From NCBI GenBank assembly GCA_038043285.1, contig JBBTCJ010000036.1, forward strand, positions 1 to 64,000: DNA of 64,000 nt, read 5' to 3'. Source of the DNA: JBBTCJ01 sp038043285 (lineage in GTDB: Bacteria; Planctomycetota; Phycisphaerae; UBA1845). The notes under the pieces were generated by a model that was given only the letters and a program-made list of their open reading frames with translations, was not told the DNA's origin and did not search any database. This document shows positions 1 to 8,351 of the stretch, piece after piece (position 1 is the stretch's first letter; the number at the start of each line of letters is the position of its first letter). The position numbers and the translations under genes were made by a program.

Positions 1-372
1 TTCCCCAACATGGAAAAATTACCAAACGAAGCCAATTTTCCCGCCTGGCCGCCCCCAAAACACGCATCCATCGCCACAACGATGCCATCCGGTACCCCTT
101 CTGTCCCAGGGATCGCCCGGACTGAACCCGTGGCGCCCGCGCGCTCCAGGCTGTCGCCGCACGAAGGGTGGGGCACCGGGCGAGCGCCTCACGCCCCGTC
201 GACACTTCGCGTAGACTCTAGGTTGCGGCGCCGCTTCGGAGACGTTGATCGCTTCAACATGCGGCGACTGGAATCAGCGATGCTGCGGCAGGGTGTCGGC
301 CACGTCCCGCCTGCGCCGCTGGAACATCGCGCGACGAGACCGCGGGTTTTTTCAATGAGGCCATGCCGGCAA
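1..372. other. Upstream region of mnmG, no gene seen
   Basis: The mnmG frame is open leftward to position 10, but the translated stretch is low-complexity, rich in Pro, Arg and Ala, and looks like no domain. MnmG proteins begin a few residues before the FAD-binding glycine motif, which lies just after position 373, so this stretch is read as non-coding leader. No confident promoter was found. Confidence 0.5.
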
Positions 373-2439
373 ATGCCGCAACGGTTTGACATCATCGTGG
401 TGGGCGGTGGTCACGCGGGAGCCGAGGCCGCCTGGGCGGCGGCATCCATGGGAGCTTCGGTCGCGTTGATCACCATGAAGGCCGAGGCCATCGGACGGAT
501 GTCGTGCAATCCGGCCATCGGCGGCCTGGGCAAGGGACAGATGGTCCGGGAGATCGACGCCCTGGGCGGCTTGATGGGGCTGGCGACCGATCGGGCGGGG
601 ATTCAATTTCGGATGCTCAACCAGCGCAAAGGGCCGGCCGTCTGGGCCCCCCGGGTGCAGGCCGATCGCGACGGATATCCGACCGCCCTGCAAGAGCTAC
701 TTTCCCGGGCGCGGACGCTGCAAATCATCGAAGGATCGGTGGAGACGATCGAGACCAACGAATTGTCGATGGGCGATTGTCGATTGACGATTGAAGAAAT
801 AATCCCCATTCAACGAGGCGAGCGGGAGCAAGCCGATCAAACCCATTCCCCATCGCCCATCGCTGATCGACGATTGGACGAAGACCCTCGGCGAGATCGA
901 CCGACACGCGACCTACCGGCGCGACGAGTCACGGGTGTGAGGCTGGCCGACGGGCGGCGGATCGCGGCGGAGGCGGTCATCCTGACGACCGGCACCTTCC
1001 TTCGCGGTCTGATGCACTGCGGCGAGCAGAGGACGGCCGGAGGGCGGATCGGGGAGGCCGCCGCGGTCGGCGTCAGTGCCGCGCTTGCAGCGCTGGGCTT
1101 CGAGCTGGGTCGCCTCAAGACCGGTACTCCGCCGCGCATTCATCGAGACACGATTGACTACGCACGCTGTGAACCGCAACCCGGCGACAACCATCCCGTT
1201 CCCTTTTCGGCGCTGACCGAGGCCATCACCCAGCGGCAAGTTCAATGCTGGATCACCTGGACCAATGGAACCATCCACGACTGCATTCGCGCCAATCTGC
1301 ACCGGGCGCCGATGTATTCCGGACAGATTCAAGCGCCTGGTCCGCGATACTGTCCGAGCATCGAGGACAAAGTCGTGCGCTTCGCGGACAAGAACCGGCA
1401 TCAGGTGTTCCTCGAACCGGAGGGGTACGAAAACGAGCGCCTGTACTGCAACGGCATCAGCACCTCGCTGCCTCCCGACGTGCAGGACGCGATGGTTCAC
1501 GGGATCGCCGGGTTGGAGAAGGCGCGAATCCTCCAGTACGGATATGCCGTGGAATACGACTGGGTTCCCACGCATCAGACCAGGCGTTCGCTGGAGACGA
1601 AGCTCGTTGCCGGACTGTTCCTCGCGGGACAGATCAACGGGACCAGCGGATACGAGGAGGCCGCCGCGCAAGGGTTGATGGCCGGGATCAACGCCGTGCG
1701 TTCCCTTCGCCGCCAACCACCCGTCGTACTCCGCCGCGACCAGGCGTACATCGGCGTGATGATCGACGACCTCGTCACCCGCCCGCCGACGGAACCGTAC
1801 CGGATGTTCACCTCCCGCGCGGAGTACCGCCTCCGCCTTCGCGCCGACAACGCCGATCAACGCTTGACGCCGCTGGGACGTGAGCTGGGCACGGTGTGCG
1901 ACCGGCGTTGGACGACCCATGAGGTCCGCGGGGAGGCGCTGCGGGCGATCGCGGCGCTGTCGCGACGCACGACGGTCGGCGAAACGCCGCTGCACCTCTG
2001 GATGCGCCGCCCCGACGCCAACATTCAGGAACTTGCCGCGGCCCTTGCCCGGGTCGGCGATCGTACGTTTGACTCCGAGGCGCTGGCCCAGGCACTGATC
2101 GAGGCGAAATACGGCGGCTACGTCGGACGACAGGATCGACAGATCGAGCGCTTCCAGCGCCTGGAATCAATGGCGATCCCGACCGGCACGGATTACGGCG
2201 GAATGCCCCAGCTTCGCTTTGAAGCCCGTGTGAACCTCACCCGCATCGCGCCGGCCACGCTCGGACAGGCGGCGCGGATCAGCGGCGTCAACCCGGCGGA
2301 CGTCACGGTGCTGTGGATATATCTCTCCGGCCGCCGTCCCCTGCCGGCCGCCAAATCGCCGCAGACCGCTCGAGCAACTGTGGCGACTAAAAGCGCGCGC
2401 CAAAACCCCTCTCCCCCACTTGGGGAGCGCGTAGGGTGA
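373..2439 (+). CDS. mnmG: tRNA uridine-5-carboxymethylaminomethyl(34) synthesis protein MnmG
   Basis: FAD-dependent enzyme that works with MnmE to modify U34 in the wobble position of certain tRNAs; cytoplasmic. The ATG at 373 places the dinucleotide-binding motif GGGHAGAEAAW about 10 residues in. Both family signatures are visible: MSCNPAIGGLGKGQMVREI with the following RMLNQRKGPAV, and GTSGYEEAAAQGLMAGINA. The C-terminal helical domain (ISGVNPADVTVLWIYL) is complete. At 688 residues it is about 60 longer than usual. The excess is a low-complexity insert of about 50 residues encoded near 763-920, between the IIEGSVETIE strand and RRVTGVRLADG, plus a tail of about 35 residues that runs into an intergenic repeat. 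An ATG at 355 is an alternative start. Identity is secure; the start is fairly secure. Confidence 0.95.
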   Translation: MPQRFDIIVVGGGHAGAEAAWAAASMGASVALITMKAEAIGRMSCNPAIGGLGKGQMVREIDALGGLMGLATDRAGIQFRMLNQRKGPAVWAPRVQADRDGYPTALQELLSRARTLQIIEGSVETIETNELSMGDCRLTIEEIIPIQRGEREQADQTHSPSPIADRRLDEDPRRDRPTRDLPARRVTGVRLADGRRIAAEAVILTTGTFLRGLMHCGEQRTAGGRIGEAAAVGVSAALAALGFELGRLKTGTPPRIHRDTIDYARCEPQPGDNHPVPFSALTEAITQRQVQCWITWTNGTIHDCIRANLHRAPMYSGQIQAPGPRYCPSIEDKVVRFADKNRHQVFLEPEGYENERLYCNGISTSLPPDVQDAMVHGIAGLEKARILQYGYAVEYDWVPTHQTRRSLETKLVAGLFLAGQINGTSGYEEAAAQGLMAGINAVRSLRRQPPVVLRRDQAYIGVMIDDLVTRPPTEPYRMFTSRAEYRLRLRADNADQRLTPLGRELGTVCDRRWTTHEVRGEALRAIAALSRRTTVGETPLHLWMRRPDANIQELAAALARVGDRTFDSEALAQALIEAKYGGYVGRQDRQIERFQRLESMAIPTGTDYGGMPQLRFEARVNLTRIAPATLGQAARISGVNPADVTVLWIYLSGRRPLPAAKSPQTARATVATKSARQNPSPPLGERVG
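767..862 (+). repeat. Palindromic in-frame insertion within mnmG
   Basis: An 11-base inverted repeat, CGATGGGCGAT at 767-777 and ATCGCCCATCG at 852-862, brackets a stretch rich in GATTG/CGATT words. It encodes about 50 residues absent from ordinary MnmG at a surface beta-hairpin, and the reading frame is kept. It looks like a palindromic repeat element that inserted into the gene. Confidence 0.6.
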
Positions 2440-2444
2440 GGGGG
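2406..2444 (+). repeat. Intergenic CCCTCTCCCC...GGGTGAGGG repeat, copy 1
   Basis: The imperfect palindrome begins CCCCTCTCCCCC and ends GGGTGAGGGGG. It overlaps the last codons and stop of mnmG and lies in the gap before the convergent Cys-rich gene. A related copy lies at 20873-20910. It may act as a bidirectional terminator, but there is no T-run. Confidence 0.6.
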
Positions 2445-2462
2445 TTTCGGATGCACTCCACT

Positions 2463-5400
2463 CTAAGGACAGTTCGCCATCCCGAACGGATACGCCTTGA
2501 ACTTCACCGCGTCCACCGTGTTGGCGATGTCCAGGACGTTGACGTTGGCCATCGGGTCCGGCACGCCGGGCGGCGAGCCTTGACCCTGTACCTGAGCACG
2601 CGGTTTGATCACCGTCCCCGTCGCCAGGTCTTTCACCTTGTTCACCATCGTGGTGACGTCGGTTACGTTGACGTCGGCGGCCGCGTTCGTCCCGCTGCCG
2701 TCGACGTTGCCCCAGCGAGCAGTCTGGATCGACAATTCGAGCGACGCGGCCGCGCAGGTCGCCTCCACGCCCGCGCAGCTCGAGGCCAAGGCGGCCACGT
2801 CGTAGACCGAGCTTGGGACAATCTCCGCGCCGGTGACGTGCAGCGACCGCCCGTTGAGCAACCCCGCCCAGTCACGGTAGTCGGGAGTGCAAGACAGCAC
2901 CGCGCACAGGACATCCGTGCCGCGAACCATCGAGTCCGGGCAGACGCCGGTTCCAATCACCTGTACGTAACGATACTGGCCCTCAGACGACGCGAAGCTC
3001 GGCGTCCCCGGCGGAACCGGAGCCGACGGATGGTGCAGCGAGGTCAGCTTCACGCGAAGCGCCGTCTCGAGGCCCGCTTCGAACGTGTCGAGCGTGAAGG
3101 AAATGTATCGCTGCTTCGTGCCCGTGGCGTTGGGGATCGGATCGTTAGGATCCGCTACTTCTGGCAGGGGTTGCTGAGACCCGCAACTGCATATCCCACA
3201 TTTGCACATGCACTCGCCCATCGGATCGCCCGGCGGCCGGCAGCTCGTTCCGCCGCAGTTCAGGTCGTCCAGGCCGTCGCACTCCTCGCCAGGATCGACG
3301 AAGTTGTTCCCGCAGACCTTAGGCGGGCAAGTGCAATCACCCCGGCATCGGGCCGGGCACGAAGACGAATCAGCCCCGTCGCATTCCTCGGCCGGCTCCT
3401 TGAAGTTGTTGCCGCAGACAGCCCCGCAGGTGCAACCGGGTTGACACAGCCCCGGACAGGCGTAGGCGTCCACCCCATCGCACTCCTCTGCGCCCTCGCG
3501 GGTTCCATTGGGGCACACCGCAATCGAGCACTTGCACGCATCGGGGTCGCCCGCCGGATTGCAGCCGCCCGGACAAAGGGCGTCGTCAACGCCGTCGCAC
3601 TCCTCCCCGTTGGACGCCTGGGCGGCATTGTCGCCGCAGAGCGGCGGACCGCAGGTGATGCCGAGGATTCCCGTACCGGTCAGGCCGTTCCAGGTTCCGA
3701 CGCGGATGGTAACGCATTGCCCGGTTCGAACCGGAACGCGGGACAGGTGCGACGGCCCGCCCACGTTGGGACCAGGACACCCGTCGTCATTCCCGGCAAT
3801 CCAAGTGCTTGCCTCCGTTTGCGGATCCAGTGGGCAGGGACAGGTACTTGATCCGTAAGAATACAAGGCCAAGACGGTATCCAGACCACCCGGCCCCCAA
3901 CTGCCCGTGCCGCACAGCGACACCTCGAGTTCGCACTCCGTCACCGAGGTGAACTGGTACCAGACGTCACGGGCGATCCGCGTGCCATCGCCGTCGTCGT
4001 CGGTCTTCACCGTCGGCAGCCCGTCGGTCGTCGTGCACAGGTTGCTGAAGGGTCTCAACCCCACACCTGCGCGGGTTGCATCGCCGCAAGCGTCGTTGGG
4101 CGGCGTGAGGACAAGCGGGCAGAAGAAACTAACGTCGCACACATAAGGAAAGCCGCCGGGCTGACGGTGACATACATACCATTCCCGGCCGGCGGCCTGG
4201 GCGCTCGCCAGCGTCTCCATGTGACAATCGCTGGAACATCCGCACGAGGGATGCACCGGCTCCGGAGGCGTCTCGATCGCGCCATTCAGGCACCAGGCGT
4301 AATCGACCGGAGCAACTGAGTGATACGCGGATTCACCACCCGCGGCGGAGTAGCGGTTGCCGGCGGAAGCATTCGCGCCGAGCAAGTGCCACATCCAGGT
4401 GCACTCCGAGCCCGAGTGGGCCTGGTTCGACACTTCGAGCCAATACAGCTCCCCCGGAACCAGCCCGGTGATCGGCGTGGTCAAGGTAAGTTGGAACCCG
4501 TACGTGTCGATGGGCGAATCGAGGAGTTGCGAGGCCGCACCAACCTCCACGCCGCGAACCGCCGTCGCGGTCGACGATCCAACGACATTGTACGCATCGG
4601 GAAGCCCGCACATGGAGTACCGAAGGATCCTCACGCGAAACGAGTCGCCCGTAACCGACGCCGAGCAGTCCGTCTGCGACGACGAGGCATACGACCCCCA
4701 GACGCAAACCTGCGAGACCTGGGTCAATCCCGCCCCGGCGATGAAGTCGTCGGCGGCAAGCACGCCCTGCAAGTGATCCGAGGCAGACCGACCCCACCAT
4801 CTGTTGTCGAAGGCCTGACAGGTGTTGACGCCGATCAGTTCGCACGTCGGGCAGGGGTTGGGTTGTACGCGCCACGGGTCGGAGACACATCCGCCGCCTG
4901 GACCGGGCGTTGCACAGTCCGTAGCCGTCTGGCAGGAATAGCGGGCGTCATCGAGGCAGTATCCACCCTGGCACCTGATTCCGCCGAGGTATCGCCCGCC
5001 CATGCCGTCGCACTCCACCTTGTCGATGGGATCGCCGCCGACCTCGTCCGCGCAAGCGCCTGGACCCGTGCAGCACGAACCGGTTCCGCACACGCCGGGG
5101 TCGCCGTTGCAAAGCGGCGTTGGCGCGAGCTGCTGCGGCGGGGCAAGGAACGTTCCTCCCAGGGCGTCGCACTCCAGTTGATTGAGGCCATCAACGCAGC
5201 TTCCGTCCGGCTTGCAGCACGCCGCCGAAGGACATGCCTCCGCGACGAAGTGCATTTGATACGGCCCGCCGGCATCCTGAAGACTGGACAGCGTCGAGTA
5301 GGCGTACATACCCGGCCCGAGAAGACCGAAACTCGCCCAGAAGTTGTCGTCGTCGCAGTACGGAGCGCCCCGCCCACTTGAGAGGACCAGGTCAACGTTC

Positions 5401-8003
5401 GGATCGGGGATGGACGGGATGACCGTCGTGCAATCGCAGCCCTTCCAGAGGTAGGCCCAGTTCGCCTGCTGCGCCGACGACGAACAGCAGAAGTCCAGCC
5501 GGACCCGCGTGCAGGAACCGGACAACTCCAATACCTCCCACCATCCCGCGTCACTGGCAGCAGAGGTCACGGGTCCGTAGCAGGCATCCGCGCGGAGGTC
5601 GGTGCTCGTGCCATAGGCGTCGTTTCCGGTGATGGTGATGACAAATGGAGAATCGCCGGGAAGGAGAGACGGAACATGGTGGGGAATCACGTCGATGCAG
5701 TTGTCCGCGCCGGTCCAGCACTTTCCGTCGGTGCAGTCGTTGTCATACAGGCCGGGATCACCTCCCGGGTCGGCCACGGAGTCATAGCGCTGCGGACAGC
5801 AGTTGGGATCGCAGGTCGTTCCAAGCCCCCTGAACGTTCCGCCGCTGCCGCCGCATCCCGCCTCGTCGTCGAGCGAGCAGGCGCCGGTGCTCGAATTGCA
5901 GCACGCGCCAAGGCCGCAGACGTCCAACGAAACGCACGCCCCCACCTCGCAGGTTCCCGCGCCGCCGCAAATACCGCCCGGCGGACAGTCGGTGCTTAAC
6001 ACACAGGACCGGTCGCGGTTGCTGCAAACACTCCCGCGAGCCGAACAGCCGGCGTCCGTCGTGCAGACCTTGTTGTCGTCGTTGCTGCACGTCTTCGCGC
6101 CGGCGTTACAGACCGCGTTGTCCGCCTGACAGGATCCGCCCGGCCCGGCGTCGCAGTCCGACTGACCGCTGCACGGCGAGCCGTCGCCGCCGCCAAGGCA
6201 TCGCCCACACGAGGCTCCGGCGTTCGCGCCGAACCGGCAGGTGCTGCAATAGCTGCCTTCGCCCTGAAAGTGTCCGCCTACTCCCTTGCAATCCCAATGC
6301 GTTCGATTCGTGCATGATCCAGTGATCGCGTCGCAGCAGCCGCCCAACGGCGCGGTGGCTATCCGACCTTCCAGTTCCCAGGAGAGAATGCCCGGCGCCG
6401 GGACCATGAAATTCGCGGCGCTCGGATCGTCGTTGACGAACAAGACGCCCGGGTCGTTCAGGCCTTCTTCCACCTTTCCCGCCGACAGCCAGACGAACTT
6501 GGCGTTGGGGCCTAACGGGCGCGTGGTCGTGACGCTGATCCGTCCGAGAGGCGGAATGGTCAGCGGCGGATCGAATCTGATCTCGTTGACCGCGGGCACG
6601 AGTGACGGACGAAATGCGGCATCCTCAATGAAGGTTCCGTCCTCAGCCCAGAACTCCAGCAGAACCTCGGTGTACCCGGCTGCGTAGCCGACCAGGCGGA
6701 CCGCCATCAGAGACAGGTACAGGCCGTCCTCGAAACCGTAATCGTCGCCCAGACGATTGAGGGCGACCCCCGGCCCGTACGGCGGAGCGATCGAAACCGT
6801 TGAACGAGAGATTGGCCCGGCGGCCACGGGATGCGTGGGCAGCGCGTTGCCGATCTGCACGATTCCGCTCGTGTATCGCGGACAGGCCCAGTAGCCCTCC
6901 CGGTTCAGACACCCTTCCGGAATGAATTCCTCTTGGAATCCGTCACCGGCTGCAAACCATCTGTTGGGCGCAAGGCACCCGCTGAGCTTGGCCTCTATGC
7001 AGTCATCCGGCTGGGCGTCCGGTGGGCAGCAGCGTCCACCCGGACAGACCGGCCCGGTTCCCGTGCAGGTCTGCCCGGCAGGACAATCCTCATCCGTCGT
7101 ACATGCATGAGTGGGGGATCCACTGCACTTCTTTTCCGCGCAGCCGGCCCCCGCGCCGCAGGGTGGAACGCCCGGAACCACGTGTCCGTTCGGATCGCAG
7201 GTCTCGTCACCATTGCACACAGACGTGTCATCGCTGTCGCCGTTGTTCGTGCAGTTAGGACGACAGCGATGACACTCGCTGCCGCCGCAGTCCACGTTCG
7301 TCGAACAAAGCTTCCCTGGAAGTGGAGCGTCATCGCCGCACAAGCCGGCGGTCTCGGCGCAGTACTGAAAGTAGTCGGGATACACGCAGCAGATTGCAGG
7401 AAGACCGGCCACGCACTGCCCGCTGGCGTCGCAAATCTCCCATCCGTTACAGAAGATGCCGTCGTCGCAGCCGCCGCTCTCCCCCGGCGGAACAGGGTAG
7501 ACCTCGCACACGCCGCTGCCGGCGCCGGCGGCCGGATCCATGTTGCAGCGCTCGAACGTGCACGGATCGGCATCCTCGCACTCGATGTCGAACGTGCACG
7601 CCCCCCCTGCGGCCACCGAGTACGTCGGGAGGGTCACCGGGCCGTCGAGTAATCCGGCGCGCCGCAGCCGCGATGGCTCATCGTCCGAGTAGTCCACGGT
7701 GATGGGATCAATGGTCGGGAAGCCTGTCGCGGGCATCTTTCCCGCACGGAGCCATAAGGCGTCATGGGAAACGGGATCCGTCGCGCGAGCCCGCTCCGGG
7801 ATCCTCCTGGACCGAGCGACTGCCGCGGCGTCGCCCACAGTGGAAGCGTCGCCGCGAGGAACGTCCACGGCGGTCGTCGTCAGCACCAGTACGCCGACAA
7901 CCATGAAGACAGGAAGCAACCAGCATCCGGTGCGACGGGCAACTTGACCGCCGGCATTCCTAAATTTCCCTATTAGGGGCGACTTCATACGGTTGGAGAG
8001 CAT
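2463..8003 (-). CDS. Very large secreted cysteine-rich protein with dockerin-like C-terminus
   Basis: A predicted 1846-residue extracellular protein of unknown function. The ATG at 8003 has GGAG seven bases upstream and is followed by a basic N-terminus and a hydrophobic segment (about residues 27-47), consistent with a signal or anchor. The frame is open to 8294, but the extra part lacks such features. Residues about 100-400 are packed with Cys (CNGDETCDPNG-type units). Four ACC...GxC...C...GG repeats start near residues 554, 698, 926 and 972. A PPC-like segment (NDACGDATRAG...) covers about 1310-1450. Four CGNNxxxPxEECDG repeats of the Myxococcus Cys-rich type lie near 1450-1585. The last 90 residues hold two dockerin-like calcium-binding units (NVDGSGTNAAADVNVTDVT and NVNVLDIANTVDAVK). 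Probable roles are surface adhesion or assembly of an extracellular complex, but the sequence does not prove either. Confidence 0.85.
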   Translation of the reverse strand: MLSNRMKSPLIGKFRNAGGQVARRTGCWLLPVFMVVGVLVLTTTAVDVPRGDASTVGDAAAVARSRRIPERARATDPVSHDALWLRAGKMPATGFPTIDPITVDYSDDEPSRLRRAGLLDGPVTLPTYSVAAGGACTFDIECEDADPCTFERCNMDPAAGAGSGVCEVYPVPPGESGGCDDGIFCNGWEICDASGQCVAGLPAICCVYPDYFQYCAETAGLCGDDAPLPGKLCSTNVDCGGSECHRCRPNCTNNGDSDDTSVCNGDETCDPNGHVVPGVPPCGAGAGCAEKKCSGSPTHACTTDEDCPAGQTCTGTGPVCPGGRCCPPDAQPDDCIEAKLSGCLAPNRWFAAGDGFQEEFIPEGCLNREGYWACPRYTSGIVQIGNALPTHPVAAGPISRSTVSIAPPYGPGVALNRLGDDYGFEDGLYLSLMAVRLVGYAAGYTEVLLEFWAEDGTFIEDAAFRPSLVPAVNEIRFDPPLTIPPLGRISVTTTRPLGPNAKFVWLSAGKVEEGLNDPGVLFVNDDPSAANFMVPAPGILSWELEGRIATAPLGGCCDAITGSCTNRTHWDCKGVGGHFQGEGSYCSTCRFGANAGASCGRCLGGGDGSPCSGQSDCDAGPGGSCQADNAVCNAGAKTCSNDDNKVCTTDAGCSARGSVCSNRDRSCVLSTDCPPGGICGGAGTCEVGACVSLDVCGLGACCNSSTGACSLDDEAGCGGSGGTFRGLGTTCDPNCCPQRYDSVADPGGDPGLYDNDCTDGKCWTGADNCIDVIPHHVPSLLPGDSPFVITITGNDAYGTSTDLRADACYGPVTSAASDAGWWEVLELSGSCTRVRLDFCCSSSAQQANWAYLWKGCDCTTVIPSIPDPNVDLVLSSGRGAPYCDDDNFWASFGLLGPGMYAYSTLSSLQDAGGPYQMHFVAEACPSAACCKPDGSCVDGLNQLECDALGGTFLAPPQQLAPTPLCNGDPGVCGTGSCCTGPGACADEVGGDPIDKVECDGMGGRYLGGIRCQGGYCLDDARYSCQTATDCATPGPGGGCVSDPWRVQPNPCPTCELIGVNTCQAFDNRWWGRSASDHLQGVLAADDFIAGAGLTQVSQVCVWGSYASSSQTDCSASVTGDSFRVRILRYSMCGLPDAYNVVGSSTATAVRGVEVGAASQLLDSPIDTYGFQLTLTTPITGLVPGELYWLEVSNQAHSGSECTWMWHLLGANASAGNRYSAAGGESAYHSVAPVDYAWCLNGAIETPPEPVHPSCGCSSDCHMETLASAQAAGREWYVCHRQPGGFPYVCDVSFFCPLVLTPPNDACGDATRAGVGLRPFSNLCTTTDGLPTVKTDDDGDGTRIARDVWYQFTSVTECELEVSLCGTGSWGPGGLDTVLALYSYGSSTCPCPLDPQTEASTWIAGNDDGCPGPNVGGPSHLSRVPVRTGQCVTIRVGTWNGLTGTGILGITCGPPLCGDNAAQASNGEECDGVDDALCPGGCNPAGDPDACKCSIAVCPNGTREGAEECDGVDAYACPGLCQPGCTCGAVCGNNFKEPAEECDGADSSSCPARCRGDCTCPPKVCGNNFVDPGEECDGLDDLNCGGTSCRPPGDPMGECMCKCGICSCGSQQPLPEVADPNDPIPNATGTKQRYISFTLDTFEAGLETALRVKLTSLHHPSAPVPPGTPSFASSEGQYRYVQVIGTGVCPDSMVRGTDVLCAVLSCTPDYRDWAGLLNGRSLHVTGAEIVPSSVYDVAALASSCAGVEATCAAASLELSIQTARWGNVDGSGTNAAADVNVTDVTTMVNKVKDLATGTVIKPRAQVQGQGSPPGVPDPMANVNVLDIANTVDAVKFKAYPFGMANCP

Positions 8004-8351
8004 GGAATGACTCCATGAACGTAGTCCAGACTGACCCAGCGACGGACAAGAGCACTGCCGACCCTCGCCCGTCCCGCTCGGAGGAGATTTCCGAACCCCG
8101 GGGTTGTCCGGCGTTCGGCTGGGAAAGATGATACAGCGCGCAGCCCTTGGAATGCAAGAAAATAATGCCGTCGCCGGGTTGTCGACCCCGTACGATTGAT
8201 TCCAGCGAACGCCGTCCGCCAAAGGGTCAAAAAAGGCCTGTCCTACCCGCAGGCGTAGGGAAATCGTTCGCCGATCATCCCGGAGATTACGCAAAAAACC
8301 GCTCCCTTACGGTAGCGGCTCTGATCCAACAACGGCTTTTCCAACACGCTC
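8004..8351. other. Intergenic region with terminator repeat
   Basis: This 348-base gap separates the phosphatase gene from the Cys-rich gene on the same strand. It holds the hairpin repeat/terminator at 8293-8318 and the ribosome-binding site of the Cys-rich gene next to 8004. No further gene or clear promoter was recognised. Confidence 0.5.
8293..8318 (-). terminator. Hairpin plus T6, a family-1 repeat used as terminator
   Basis: Read on the minus strand the sequence is CCGCTACCGTAAGGGAGCGG followed by TTTTTT. CCGCT pairs with AGCGG and an inner CC pairs with GG around a GTAA loop. It lies about 35 bases past the stop of the phosphatase gene, in the right orientation to end its transcript. 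The same hairpin is dispersed elsewhere in the window. Confidence 0.7.

Noticed and set aside
913..1995. 360-codon open frame on the minus strand opposite mnmG
   Set aside because: A shadow of the GC-rich mnmG codons; Arg/Gly/Pro-rich, with no motifs.
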